Source: Dyadobacter sp. CY347 (lineage in GTDB: Bacteria > Bacteroidota > Bacteroidia > Cytophagales > Spirosomataceae). Taken from it: a DNA stretch of 64,000 nt. The first letter of the stretch is position 1. Every line of letters begins with the position of its first letter. The stretch spans positions 109,793 to 173,792 of the forward strand of contig NZ_JAKFFT010000001.1 in NCBI RefSeq assembly GCF_021502655.1. The letters run 5' to 3'. Positions 17,829 to 27,814 of the stretch are shown piece by piece. A model generated the notes under the pieces. That model was given only the letters and a program-made list of their open reading frames with translations, searched no databases and had not been told where the DNA came from. Made by a program: the position numbers and the translations under genes.

Positions 17829-20285
17829 ATGAAGGTTCTTAAATTTGGCGGCACCTCTGTCGGTTCGGTAGACAGCATTAAAACAGTAATCAGTATCCTT
17901 GAAAAAAACCTGGCAGAAGGGGAGCGTATTGCGGTCGTTTTTTCTGCCATGGGCGGTGTTACCAACAGGCTGATCGAGATCGGTAAAATGGCTGCGGCAG
18001 GAAATCCTGAATATATGGAATTCCTGAAAGTGGTCGAAGAAAGGCACTTTGCAGTAGTACGCGGGCTGATCCCGGTTAAGAACCAAAGCAGCACATTTGC
18101 AGCAGTAAGGGGACTTTTTAATGAACTGGAAGATATATTAAGAGGCGTTTCCTGGATCAAAGAGCTTTCCGAACGTACACTCGACCTGATCATGAGCTTC
18201 GGCGAACGTCTATCCACACTGGTGATCACCGAAATCCTGAAAAGCAAAGGCATAACAGCCGAATTCTGCGACGCCCGGCAGATCATTCATACCAATGCCA
18301 CCTACGGAATGGGCGATGTGAACTTTGAGATCACAAACCGCCAGATCCTCGAATATTTTGCTAAAACATCCGCTTTACAATGTGTAACGGGCTTTATTGC
18401 CTCTACAGCGGAGGGCGTTACGACTACATTGGGACGTGGTGGTTCCGATTATACAGCTTCCATCATTGCCGCAGCATTGGATGCCAATTCCATCGAAATA
18501 TGGACGGACGTGGACGGCATGATGACCGCCGACCCGCGTAAGGTTGCTAATGCATTTACCATTCCTTCCATATCTTATTCGGAGGCCATGGAGCTTTCTC
18601 ATTTCGGTGCGAAGGTCATTTACCCTCCAAGTTTGCAGCCAGCATTTGCCAAGAATATTACATTGAAAGTGTTGAACACATTCAATGTTGATTTTGAAGG
18701 GACTTATGTGCAAAAAGCCGCGAATGGAAAAGATTACGCAATAACCGGGATTTCGTCGATTGACGAGATTGCTTTGGTAAACATTCAGGGAAGCGGAATG
18801 ATAGGCGTTGCAGGGATTTCCGGACGACTTTTTACAGCGCTCTCCAACAATGCAATCAGCGTAATCCTGATCTCACAGGCATCGTCCGAACATTCGATCT
18901 GTTTTTCCATTGATCCAAAAAATGCGCAGCGCGCAACGGAAGTTCTTGAAAGAGAGTTTGCAACAGAAATTTCATTGGGTCATATCGACAGCATTGCCAT
19001 TGAAAAAAGCCTGTCCATCATCGCCATTGTGGGAGAAGGAATGAAAAAAAGCACGGGTGTCTCCGGGAAGCTTTTTTCTGTTTTAGGTAAAAATGGTATC
19101 AATGTTGTGGCCACCGCGCAGGGCTCTTCGGAGCTGAATATTTCTGTGGTAATCGCCAAAAGTGACCTTTCCAAAGCACTTAATGCCATCCACGGCGTGT
19201 TTTTCCAATCAGAAACGCGCTCGCTTAATTTGTTTATTGTAGGAATGGGATTGATCGGCGGGACTTTATTAAACCAGATCAAAAACCAGACAAAATATTT
19301 AAGAGAAGAAAAATTATTAAACCTGAACATAGCAGGTTTGACCAATACAAAAAAAATGCTGCTTGACCCGGATGGGATCAGCCCGGAGAACTGGCGTGAT
19401 CGCGTGATGGATGAGGGCGTGAAAACGAGTCTGCCTGCATTCGTGCAACGCATGATCGAGCTCAACTTGCCAAACAGCGTTTTTGTGGACTGCACGTCGG
19501 ACAAGGACATTGTTCAGTATTATCATATGTTGCTGGATGCAAGCATCTCCGTGGTGACGCCTAACAAGGTGGCCAATTCCGGCACTTACTCGGAGTATGT
19601 TTCGTTGCAGCGGACCGCATTGCAGCGGGGGGTTAAGTTTTTGTATGAGACCAATGTAGGCGCAGGTTTGCCGATCATTAACACCATTCAGGGCTTAATG
19701 GCCAGCGGCGACAAGTTTCTGAAAATCGAGGCGATCCTTTCGGGAACGCTATCTTACATTTTCAACAATTTTGGTCCGGGAATACGTTTCGCGGATGTGG
19801 TTAGGGAAGCCAAAGTTAAAGGTTTTACAGAACCCGATCCGCGTGAAGATTTGAGCGGAGCGGATGTGGGCCGTAAGATATTAATTCTTGCAAGGGAAGT
19901 AGGTGTGCCGTTGGAAGCCGAGGAAATTACCATCAAAGCCATTCTGCCAGGAAACTGCCTGAACGCGCCCACGGTAGACGCCTTTTTCCAGGAGCTCGAA
20001 ATCTCAGACAATTTCTTCGCAAGCATGCAGGCGGCGGCAGAAGCAAAGCAGGAAAAGCTGCGTTTCATCGCTACACTGGAAAACGGAAAAGCCAGCATTG
20101 AGCTCAAAACCGTTGACGCCCAGCATCCATTTTATACATTATCAGGAAGCGACAACATCGTTTCCTTCACCACCGAACGTTACAAAGACCGCCCGCTCGT
20201 CATCAAAGGCCCGGGCGCCGGCGCCGAAGTAACCGCCTCCGGCGTATTTGCGGATATCATGAGTATTAGTAGTTATTTAGGGTAA
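17829..20285 (+). CDS. thrA: Bifunctional aspartate kinase / homoserine dehydrogenase I
   Basis: 818 residues, the usual length. The aspartokinase starts at once with KFGGTSVGSVDSI (residues 4-16); further kinase motifs are MSFGERLSTLVIT and TTLGRGGSDYTASI. Two ACT regulatory domains lie at about 310-460 (INVVATAQGSSELNISVVI is in the second), followed by homoserine dehydrogenase with LFIVGMGLIGGTLL for NAD(P), the substrate segment LYETNVGAGLPIINTI and GFTEPDPREDLSGADVGRK. It performs the first and third steps from aspartate to threonine; the ACT domains imply threonine feedback. thrB follows after 18 bases. Confidence 0.95.
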   Translation: MKVLKFGGTSVGSVDSIKTVISILEKNLAEGERIAVVFSAMGGVTNRLIEIGKMAAAGNPEYMEFLKVVEERHFAVVRGLIPVKNQSSTFAAVRGLFNELEDILRGVSWIKELSERTLDLIMSFGERLSTLVITEILKSKGITAEFCDARQIIHTNATYGMGDVNFEITNRQILEYFAKTSALQCVTGFIASTAEGVTTTLGRGGSDYTASIIAAALDANSIEIWTDVDGMMTADPRKVANAFTIPSISYSEAMELSHFGAKVIYPPSLQPAFAKNITLKVLNTFNVDFEGTYVQKAANGKDYAITGISSIDEIALVNIQGSGMIGVAGISGRLFTALSNNAISVILISQASSEHSICFSIDPKNAQRATEVLEREFATEISLGHIDSIAIEKSLSIIAIVGEGMKKSTGVSGKLFSVLGKNGINVVATAQGSSELNISVVIAKSDLSKALNAIHGVFFQSETRSLNLFIVGMGLIGGTLLNQIKNQTKYLREEKLLNLNIAGLTNTKKMLLDPDGISPENWRDRVMDEGVKTSLPAFVQRMIELNLPNSVFVDCTSDKDIVQYYHMLLDASISVVTPNKVANSGTYSEYVSLQRTALQRGVKFLYETNVGAGLPIINTIQGLMASGDKFLKIEAILSGTLSYIFNNFGPGIRFADVVREAKVKGFTEPDPREDLSGADVGRKILILAREVGVPLEAEEITIKAILPGNCLNAPTVDAFFQELEISDNFFASMQAAAEAKQEKLRFIATLENGKASIELKTVDAQHPFYTLSGSDNIVSFTTERYKDRPLVIKGPGAGAEVTASGVFADIMSISSYLG

Positions 20286-20303
20286 GCAAAACAATCATTT
20301 ACA

Positions 20304-21233
20304 GTGAATTCAATAAGAGCTTTTGCGCCGGCTACGGTGGCTAATGTTGCGTGTGGTTTTGATATTTTTGGGTTTGCTATTGAGGCGCCGGGGGATGTGG
20401 TGGAGATCAGGAAGCGGGACGAGCCGGGCGTTGTGATCACTGAAATTACGGGAGATGAGGGCCGGTTGCCGCGTAATGCTGAAAAAAATGCAGTAACGGT
20501 TGTTATGCTGCATTTATTGAAACATTTGGGCATCAAAGACTTTGGTTGTGAGGTTGTTTTGCACAAAAATATGCCCTTAGGCAGCGGAATGGGTTCCAGC
20601 GCAGCAAGCGCCGTGGCGGGTGTTGTAGCTATGAATGAATTGCTTGGTAACCCGTTAACGCGCCAGGAATTGCTACCTTTTGCGATGGAAGGTGAAAAAA
20701 TTGCTTCCGGTTCGGCGCATGCGGATAATGTCGGGCCGTCGCTTTTGGGCGGTTTTGTGGTGATCAGAAGTTATAATCCGCTGGACATTTTTACGATTCC
20801 AATCCCGGACGACTTATACTGCACATTGGTTCACCCTGATATTGAGATTAATACAAAAGATGCGCGTTTTATTCTCCGTAACGAAGTTTCGCTCAAAAAC
20901 ACAATTGCACAAATGGGCAACGTTGCCGGGCTGGTGGCTGGTTTGATGAAATCGGATTATGAGTTGATCGGGAGGTCTATGGTCGATGTCATTATTGAGC
21001 CGGTGAGGTCTATCCTGATCCCTGAATTCAAAGAAGTTAAAAAAGCGGCCATTGCAAACGGAGCATTGGGATGCAGCATTTCGGGGTCGGGACCATCCAT
21101 GTTTGCTTTGAGTAAAGGAAAGGCGCATGCCGAAATTGCCGGACTGGCCATGCAGCAGAAATTTGCAGATGTCGGAATTGAGGCCAGCATGCATGTTTCT
21201 GCCATCAATAAAAATGGCGCAACCATCTTATAA
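20304..21233 (+). CDS. thrB: Homoserine kinase
   Basis: 309 residues with a GTG start, the only start that keeps the conserved N-terminus IRAFAPATVANVACGFDIFG. GHMP kinase motif 2, PLGSGMGSSAASAVAGV, binds ATP, and the C-terminal motif GCSISGSGPSMFAL closes the site. It phosphorylates homoserine for threonine synthesis. It follows thrA closely in one operon; threonine synthase (thrC), often the next gene, is not found downstream in this window. Confidence 0.94.
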   Translation: MNSIRAFAPATVANVACGFDIFGFAIEAPGDVVEIRKRDEPGVVITEITGDEGRLPRNAEKNAVTVVMLHLLKHLGIKDFGCEVVLHKNMPLGSGMGSSAASAVAGVVAMNELLGNPLTRQELLPFAMEGEKIASGSAHADNVGPSLLGGFVVIRSYNPLDIFTIPIPDDLYCTLVHPDIEINTKDARFILRNEVSLKNTIAQMGNVAGLVAGLMKSDYELIGRSMVDVIIEPVRSILIPEFKEVKKAAIANGALGCSISGSGPSMFALSKGKAHAEIAGLAMQQKFADVGIEASMHVSAINKNGATIL

Positions 21234-21352
21234 CGTTTCCAAAACCCGATCAAAGGCAGATTGCCAGATTTGAAAAGAACTCTGAGAAATTAGTGAACTT
21301 TATTATTTGTTTCAGACGTTAAATATTCACGAATACAAAACTTAGAAATAGC

Positions 21353-21679
21353 ATGGTTACTGTAAGTGATACCGCCAAAGATAAAATTGTTGAGCTCCGC
21401 AATGCTGACGGGCATATTGAGGATTATCAGATCCGCGTTGGTGTTTTGGGAGGAGGCTGTTCGGGCTTGACGTATAATCTGGAATTCAACTCCGAAACCA
21501 AGCCTACTGACATGGTTTTTGAGGATAAAGGGGTCAAAATTATAGTGGATAAAAAGAGCATTCTTTACCTGGCCGGGACAGTACTTGATTTCTCGGATGG
21601 CTTAAATGGGAAAGGCTTTCAATTTGTAAACCCCAATGCAACGCGCACCTGTGGATGCGGCGAAAGCTTTGCGGTATAA
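21353..21679 (+). CDS. A-type iron-sulfur cluster carrier protein
   Basis: 108 residues. The three Cys that hold the cluster are present: C36 in VLGGGCSGLTY and C100/C102 in RTCGCGESF. The length and the segment FSDGLNGKGFQFVNPNA are standard for IscA/ErpA/SufA carriers, which hand Fe-S clusters to apo-proteins in the cytoplasm. It stands alone rather than in a suf operon, so which carrier it corresponds to is undecided. Confidence 0.92.
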   Translation: MVTVSDTAKDKIVELRNADGHIEDYQIRVGVLGGGCSGLTYNLEFNSETKPTDMVFEDKGVKIIVDKKSILYLAGTVLDFSDGLNGKGFQFVNPNATRTCGCGESFAV

Positions 21680-21706
21680 CAATATTCTTAAAATATTTTA
21701 TTTTCA

Positions 21707-21742
21707 AAACGCGCTCCGAAAATTCCGGGCGCGTTTTTTTTT
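21707..21742 (+). terminator. Terminator after the Fe-S carrier gene
   Basis: A GC-rich stem (AACGCGCTCCG with CCGGGCGCGTT, one mismatch) followed by nine T. It lies about 30 bases after the stop. Confidence 0.85.
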
Positions 21743-21803
21743 AGTCCTGAATGGCCTTAATTTGCCGCTTCAAGAAGCAGACATACACATTAAAACAATT
21801 TGA

Positions 21804-22700
21804 ATGAAACCAACTCTTTTGATTTTAGCTGCCGGGATTGGCAGCCGTTACGGAGGCATCAAGCAGCTAGACCAGTTTGGGCCAAATGGGGAGACAATCA
21901 TCGATTATTCACTATATGACGCAATTCGCAGCGGTTTTGGTAAAGTAGTTTTTATCGTTCGGCAGGAAATTAAAGACAGTGCGGAAGCGATTTTTGCGCC
22001 AAAACTGAAAGGTAAAATTGATTACGATTTCGCTATTCAGGGGATTCAGTCATATGTTCCTGAGGATTTGGGGAGAGTGGAACGCGTAAAACCGTGGGGA
22101 ACCGGACATGCCACATTATGCGCCTGGCCACAGACCGAAACACCCTTTGCAGTAATCAATGCAGATGATTTTTACGGTCGCGATGCTTTCGCCACCATGG
22201 CCGATTTCCTGACCAACGACACCAATGACAAGCAGCACGCCATGATCGGTTATGAGCTGAAACGCACATTATCCGAAAATGGCACCGTTTCCCGCGGCAT
22301 TTGCGTAGAAAGGGCTGATCACAACCTTGAATCGGTTGTGGAACGCACCAAAATTTTCGAAGAAGGCAGAACAATTTATTTCGAAGAAAATGATATCAAA
22401 ACAGAAGTGGCACCGGAAACCCCCGTTTCCATGAACTTCTGGGGTTTCAAACCAGGCATGTTCCCGATCACGAAAGACTTGTTTGAAACATATGCAAGGG
22501 AGAATATCAACACCCCCAAAGCCGAGTTTTACATCCCGACCGTTATGACCCACATCATCAAAAACGGCCTGGGCGACTGCCGCGTCTTCCGCATCGCCTC
22601 CGACTGGTTCGGCGTCACTTACCCGGAAGACAAGCCGCTGGTTCAGGCTTCGCTGCATGCGTTGCACGAGTCGGGGGTTTATCCTGAGAAGCTCTGGTAA
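21804..22700 (+). CDS. Sugar-phosphate nucleotidyltransferase family protein
   Basis: 298 residues. The N-terminal signature LLILAAGIGSRYGGIKQLDQ (residues 5-24) is the NTP-transferase motif of RmlA/GlmU-type enzymes, and VINADDFYGRDAF supplies the metal-binding Asp. Such enzymes join a sugar phosphate to an NTP to make NDP-sugars. The C-terminal half lacks an obvious left-handed beta helix, so it is not GlmU. Substrate unknown; no sugar operon lies nearby. Confidence 0.8.
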   Translation: MKPTLLILAAGIGSRYGGIKQLDQFGPNGETIIDYSLYDAIRSGFGKVVFIVRQEIKDSAEAIFAPKLKGKIDYDFAIQGIQSYVPEDLGRVERVKPWGTGHATLCAWPQTETPFAVINADDFYGRDAFATMADFLTNDTNDKQHAMIGYELKRTLSENGTVSRGICVERADHNLESVVERTKIFEEGRTIYFEENDIKTEVAPETPVSMNFWGFKPGMFPITKDLFETYARENINTPKAEFYIPTVMTHIIKNGLGDCRVFRIASDWFGVTYPEDKPLVQASLHALHESGVYPEKLW

Positions 22701-22722
22701 TTTAGTTTTTGACCAGTTTGAT

Positions 22723-22760
22723 AAGCAAAAAAGACCTCTTTGAAGGTCTTTATTGCTTAT
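22723..22760. terminator. Bidirectional terminator between convergent genes
   Basis: Stem AAAGACCT/AGGTCTTT with loop CTTTGA, extended by TAAGCAA/TTGCTTA outer arms with one unpaired base. It sits between the nucleotidyltransferase stop and the stop of the FG-GAP gene. Confidence 0.8.
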
Positions 22761-22783
22761 ATACATTTGACAGAAATCTCTAT

Positions 22784-25700
22784 TTAGTTCTTGATAGCAA
22801 CTTTTTGAGAAGTCTGGGAGCCATCTTTTCGGCTGATAACAAGAATGTAAATTCCAGGCTCAATGCCCCTAACATTCATACTGTTTTTGACCGATTTGAT
22901 AATAAGCTTGCCATTTGCTGTGAAGAGCTGCAGATGACTTATCGCATCAGGATTCTTTGTGTCAATAAATAGTTGCTCAGAGACCGGATTGGGATAAATG
23001 CGAACATCAGCATCTCTGGATAACTCGGAAAATGCCATTTTTCTTTTCACCGTCTCCGACATATCATCCACCACATCCTCCGGCGCAGGAGCACTGCTAT
23101 TGCCTAGAAGATAGGCCGGCAAGTAACGCCAAGGACCATAAAGCTGACCAGTCAAAGCCAACGCAGGATCATACTTCACCCGAACCCGGACTTTCGTAGA
23201 AGGTCCCTGCTTAGCAATAACACTCTTCAACTCAGTCCCAGTCAGCCCCAGACTCGCATAAGCATTCTGAGAACCAGATGACATCGTGCTATTCGTAATC
23301 ACATTATTAGCCCCCTTCGAAAACCCCTGCCCCTTAGCCTTCGTCTCCCAAACCATTTTCCCCTTATTTTTCCCGAGAAATGACTTTGCATAAAGCCCGG
23401 CACCAAAGTCATTTTTTGCTTTTTGGGTTTGGTTGATGGGGGTTGTGAGGTTGGAGTTGTAGAGGCGGAGGTTGTTTTGGAGGTTTTTGTTGCCTGCGTT
23501 TCCGTAGCATACGTATACGGATCCCTTATACCTTGGAGCCCCAATAAGCACGTCAGCAAAACCGTCACCATTGATATCACCCGCACCGGCTGCTTTTCCA
23601 AAGTAGCTATCTAATTGCCCAGGTGGGCTTTTTAGGATATTGCCTGCAACTGAACCCGTCGAAATTCCAAATTTTGAACCATACCAGATATATGTAGCTC
23701 CATCAAAATTTAGGTCTTCTATATCTCCGGGAGCCCCAACGACAATTTCGCCATAGCCATCCCCATTGATATCGCCCCCAGCGCTCACTGTCCAACCCAT
23801 TAGGGAATTTATTTTGTTGCTTTCTAAAATCTCGGGTTTCGTAATAATTCCATTTAGCGAACCATAAAATAAAAAGACAGCACCTTCCTTTGTTTCCCCA
23901 TTAGTATAATGTGGTGCGCCAGCAATAATATCGCCGAATCCATCCCCATTAACATCCCCAGCCGACGAAATCGGGCTACCCATCCTCATTGAATCAACAT
24001 TACTTTGAAGAATAGCGGAAGGTGACGCATTTATACCTAGTATGGAGCCATAATAGACGTAAACTGCACCTTCATACTCCTCTCCTTCGGAAAAGAAAGA
24101 ATTCCCCAATACAAGATCTGCGAAGCCATCTCCATTTATGTCACCTGCGTAACTAACAGCGCTTCCAAAATACATACCATTATCAGCCCCGTCAATAATG
24201 ACATTTGGTACTAACCCAATGCCATTTGTAGATCCGTGAAAAATCAAAACTCTACCTTCGTAATTGTTGTCTACATCCCCAGCATCATAGCCAAAAGAAC
24301 CGACAACAACATCACCAAATCCATCACCATTAAGATCCCCCGCTTCGGAAACTGAAAATCCCAACCATTCTTCGTGCTGCTGTCCATAATAAATTGAATT
24401 TGCCACAGTACTTATTCCTTGAGCCGACCCATGAAAGATGAAAAACGCACCTACATCCTCCTCAGCTTTATCATAGAAATCCGCGCCGACGACTACATCA
24501 TGGTAACCGTCTCCATTTACATCTCCTGCTCCTGACACGGAAAATCCAAAATTAGCTCCGGCTTGGTTGACTTCAAGTAAAACTGAGGCTGAACTTAAAC
24601 CTGATAATGAGCCAAAATAGATAAAGGCTGCTCCTTCGTACGGCTGACCATTATCGAATTGATTGGATCCTACGATGATGTCTTCAAAGCCATCCCCGTT
24701 TAAATCTCCTGCGCTTGACAAGGAATAACCAAACCAGCCTTTGTCTTTCTTTCCTTGAATAGCCGCTGCCGCAACAGCTGAAATCCCATCAGCCATCCCC
24801 AACCAAACAAACGCCGCCCCCTCATCCACCTGCCCCTTATCATACAGTATCGCCCCAACCAGCACATCACTATAACCATCCCCATTCACATCCCCCGCGC
24901 TGCTGACGTTGCTGCCAAATTGGGCGCCGGCTTGGTTGCCTTCTAATGTTGATACAGGTGTCGCTGATAGACCCGTTGCTGACCCTTGGTAAATGAATCC
25001 AGCACCTTCATTGTTTTGGCCATTATCATAAAACATGGCACCAACGATCACGTCTGCGTAGCCGTCGCCATTTACATCACCTGCGCTGGCTACCGAGTAG
25101 CCCATTTGCGCTTCGGCCTGGTTCTTTTCCAGGACAATGGCTGCGGCAATATTTACACCTTGTGCCGAACCATAATGGACAAATGCAGCACCTTCATTGG
25201 TTTGCCCTTTGTCATACATGCTGGCCCCGACAATAATGTCGCTATAACCATCACCATTTACATCGCCCGCGGAAGCCACTGAATGTCCTAGGTATGCATT
25301 GGACTGATTACTTTCGAGCACCATTGCCACAGCGCCGGAGCTAATGCCTAATGCTGAGCCGTGGTAAATGAAAACTGCGCCTTCGTCAGGTTGTCCCTTG
25401 TCAAATAAGCGGGCCCCTACCAGGATATCACTGTAACCGTCACCGTTTACGTCTCCCGCCCCGGTGGCGCAGAAGCCGAACATGGCATTGGGCTGGTTTT
25501 GTTCGATGAGCACTGGGGTTGTATTCAGCCCGGCTGCCGAGCCGTGGTAGACAAACACAACCCCTTCCTTGGACTGTCCATTGCTGTATGCCCTGGCGCT
25601 GACGACCACATCGCTGTAACCATCGCCATTGACATCCCCGGCCAGGCCGACGGCATTGCCCATGTTTGCTTCCGGCTGGTTGCTTTCCAGCACAAGCGAT

Positions 25701-26866
25701 GCTGCCTTGCTGACGCCTTGCGCTGAACCATAATAGACAAATGCAGCGCCCTCATTGTTTTGCCCATTTTTAAACATATGTGCGCCAATGATAATGTCGC
25801 TGAAACCGTCCTTGTTAATGTCGCCGGCAGAAGACACGAACGCGCCGAAGCGTGCGTCTTTCTGGTCGGCTTCCAGAATAACAGGCGCTGCTGTGTTGAT
25901 GCCCGAAGCGCTTCCATTGTAGAGAAAAACCACCCCTTCATTCGATTCACCATTGTCATACATGGATGCAGCAACCATTACATCGCTATAACCATCGCCA
26001 TTCACATCGCCCGCACTGGCCACAACGCCGCCCATCCAGGCATTCAACTGGTTGCTCTCAACCATTGCATTGGCATTGGCCGGGTTCCCATTCACTACAA
26101 TGGGATCAATGGTTACCGGGTAAGCGGCTTGCCGGACATTGACACTCAGCATGACCAGGCCATCTTCGTATTCCAGTGAAGCTGGCAGCGTCTTACCGTC
26201 TGCATCCCAGCATTTAATGTCTTTGTAAATTAGACTGCTCGTAACCTGGCCTTTCTTATTTTCAGAATAAAATTGCAGCTCATTATTTTGAAGGTCTTTA
26301 ACTTTTAAACCCTTCGCCGACAGCCTTACCTGCAATTCCTTAGTGGCTTTTGGTGCAGCCTTTATGATGAAGTTCTGACGGACGCCTTCTTCATTATTGA
26401 CAAATTCTTCTGTGAAGCCCTTATGCTTAATTTGAAGCTTGTTATCTGCGTGGTCAAATGCTGCTTCAGGCTGTGGCGAGAGGAGTTTTTTGCCATCCGC
26501 ATAAATGCCTTCGTTGGTCAGCTTTAAGGAAAAGTTATAGCCTGCCGAATCGACACGGTTGTTAACAGTCAGCTGGCCTGGCTTGTAGTAAGCCCTCAGG
26601 CCCTGCTTACGGTTCGGGCTTTGCAGTGTTTTCTTTTCATCATCATAGGAAATATTGTATTCCCGTTTGGCCAGGCTTTGCTGGATGCTGCCTATGGTGC
26701 TGTCGTGGACGACGCTTTTTTTATTTTGAACATTTATCCCTTTAACTGCGCCATGCCGGTCCGGGATGTGTTTGCCGGATGCTTGCTCCTTTATTTTCAC
26801 TATATAGGCCGCAGCCAATAGTAGAAAGACAATCCCGTAAATGCCTCTTTTGTAATGCTGTTTCAT
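22784..26866 (-). CDS. Secreted FG-GAP repeat protein with type IX secretion sorting domain
   Basis: 1360 residues from MKQHYKRGIYG, the start with a signal-anchor-like helix; the ATG at 26923 adds 19 residues before it. After about 260 residues come some 14 tandem FG-GAP repeats of about 61 residues, each with a calcium-binding loop like AGDVNGDGYSDV and a G-x-x-x-IYxGS segment, forming an integrin-alpha-like beta propeller or two. A linker is followed by a C-terminal sorting domain (RIYPNPVSEQLFID, ending VAIKN). It should pass the outer membrane through the type IX system. Probable adhesion or matrix role; ligand unknown. Confidence 0.88.
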   Translation of the reverse strand: MKQHYKRGIYGIVFLLLAAAYIVKIKEQASGKHIPDRHGAVKGINVQNKKSVVHDSTIGSIQQSLAKREYNISYDDEKKTLQSPNRKQGLRAYYKPGQLTVNNRVDSAGYNFSLKLTNEGIYADGKKLLSPQPEAAFDHADNKLQIKHKGFTEEFVNNEEGVRQNFIIKAAPKATKELQVRLSAKGLKVKDLQNNELQFYSENKKGQVTSSLIYKDIKCWDADGKTLPASLEYEDGLVMLSVNVRQAAYPVTIDPIVVNGNPANANAMVESNQLNAWMGGVVASAGDVNGDGYSDVMVAASMYDNGESNEGVVFLYNGSASGINTAAPVILEADQKDARFGAFVSSAGDINKDGFSDIIIGAHMFKNGQNNEGAAFVYYGSAQGVSKAASLVLESNQPEANMGNAVGLAGDVNGDGYSDVVVSARAYSNGQSKEGVVFVYHGSAAGLNTTPVLIEQNQPNAMFGFCATGAGDVNGDGYSDILVGARLFDKGQPDEGAVFIYHGSALGISSGAVAMVLESNQSNAYLGHSVASAGDVNGDGYSDIIVGASMYDKGQTNEGAAFVHYGSAQGVNIAAAIVLEKNQAEAQMGYSVASAGDVNGDGYADVIVGAMFYDNGQNNEGAGFIYQGSATGLSATPVSTLEGNQAGAQFGSNVSSAGDVNGDGYSDVLVGAILYDKGQVDEGAAFVWLGMADGISAVAAAAIQGKKDKGWFGYSLSSAGDLNGDGFEDIIVGSNQFDNGQPYEGAAFIYFGSLSGLSSASVLLEVNQAGANFGFSVSGAGDVNGDGYHDVVVGADFYDKAEEDVGAFFIFHGSAQGISTVANSIYYGQQHEEWLGFSVSEAGDLNGDGFGDVVVGSFGYDAGDVDNNYEGRVLIFHGSTNGIGLVPNVIIDGADNGMYFGSAVSYAGDINGDGFADLVLGNSFFSEGEEYEGAVYVYYGSILGINASPSAILQSNVDSMRMGSPISSAGDVNGDGFGDIIAGAPHYTNGETKEGAVFLFYGSLNGIITKPEILESNKINSLMGWTVSAGGDINGDGYGEIVVGAPGDIEDLNFDGATYIWYGSKFGISTGSVAGNILKSPPGQLDSYFGKAAGAGDINGDGFADVLIGAPRYKGSVYVCYGNAGNKNLQNNLRLYNSNLTTPINQTQKAKNDFGAGLYAKSFLGKNKGKMVWETKAKGQGFSKGANNVITNSTMSSGSQNAYASLGLTGTELKSVIAKQGPSTKVRVRVKYDPALALTGQLYGPWRYLPAYLLGNSSAPAPEDVVDDMSETVKRKMAFSELSRDADVRIYPNPVSEQLFIDTKNPDAISHLQLFTANGKLIIKSVKNSMNVRGIEPGIYILVISRKDGSQTSQKVAIKN

Positions 26867-26998
26867 GGTCTGAATTTTAGGGTTATTAAAGTTTTGTAGA
26901 ATGGCATGGAGCCATTTGGACAAATCTTAATATTTGACAAATTCAGATCACTAAGCAATGAATAAACGGTTACCTGGATTGACCAGGCGGTAAAAAAA

Positions 26999-27026
26999 AT
27001 TGGCTGACAAAATTTTGTCAGCCAAT
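26999..27026 (-). terminator. Terminator after the SGNH hydrolase gene
   Basis: A perfect 28-base palindrome (14-base arms reading ATTGGCTGACAAAA) which on the minus strand runs into a tract of eight T. It lies 36 bases beyond the hydrolase stop. Confidence 0.8.
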
Positions 27027-27061
27027 GTAAGAAGTCAATAAATGATATGAAGAGTATGCAA

Positions 27062-27739
27062 TCACTTCTGAACCAACGCCTCCATCATCCGCTCCGCCAG
27101 AAACTTATTCCCTTCATCAGTCAAATGCACTCTATCTGATGTTAAAATGCCTTTTTCCTTATTTTCAGGATTGTTTTGGGCCAGATAATCCTGGAAGGAT
27201 TTTCTCAAATCACACAGCTGTAAGCTGTTGCGGGTTGCTATTTCGCGGATGAGTTTGGAATATTGGTTCAGGTCGCCGTCCTGGGGGTTGGAAGCGTCAT
27301 TTCTTTCGCCGATAACCGTTGGCGTACAAACGATTACGCGGATATTTTGGGCTTTCAATTTTTTGATCAAAGCTTCGTAGAACTTTACATATTTGTCTGG
27401 GTCGGTTCCGGTTCCTGAGGATGTTTTGTGCCATACGTCGTTGATTCCCACGTAAATGAAAACTATATCCGGTTTCTTGGAAAGTACGTCGTCTTCAAGC
27501 CTCAAATAAAGGTCATACACCTTATTTCCGCCGATTCCGGCTCCCATGAGCTCATATTGGCTGTCCTGACCTTTGGATTTGAGCATTTCGGTCATTTTAG
27601 TAATGTAGCCTGTCGGGCCTACGCCGGCCTGTGTAATGGAATCTCCAAAAAATACGACGCGCAACGGCTTGTCCTGGCGCATGGCGATGAGGGGCAGCAC
27701 AAAAATGGCAACCTGCAAAAATTTAAAAATGACCCGCAT
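27062..27739 (-). CDS. GDSL/SGNH-family lipase or esterase, exported
   Basis: 225 residues from MRVIFKFLQVAIFVLPL, which gives a signal peptide; an ATG at 27805 would extend it by 22 residues. The four SGNH blocks are present: FFGDSITQAG (nucleophile Ser), GAGIGGNKV (Gly), YVGINDVW (Asn) and DRVHLTDEG (Asp and His). These enzymes release acyl or acetyl groups from sugars or lipids. It lies downstream of modABC on the same strand, probably by chance, since no molybdate link is evident. Confidence 0.87.
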   Translation of the reverse strand: MRVIFKFLQVAIFVLPLIAMRQDKPLRVVFFGDSITQAGVGPTGYITKMTEMLKSKGQDSQYELMGAGIGGNKVYDLYLRLEDDVLSKKPDIVFIYVGINDVWHKTSSGTGTDPDKYVKFYEALIKKLKAQNIRVIVCTPTVIGERNDASNPQDGDLNQYSKLIREIATRNSLQLCDLRKSFQDYLAQNNPENKEKGILTSDRVHLTDEGNKFLAERMMEALVQK

Positions 27740-27814
27740 ATAAAATCGATAAAATGGTTTTTGGGGAAAAAGACCGGCTCCTTTTAAAATTACCCGTAGC
27801 AGCATTTGGATTCT

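Noticed and set aside
23000..26100. Regularly repeating units that could suggest a CRISPR array or minisatellite
   Set aside because: The period is about 183-186 bases, the units are degenerate and all are in one reading frame coding for FG-GAP protein repeats.
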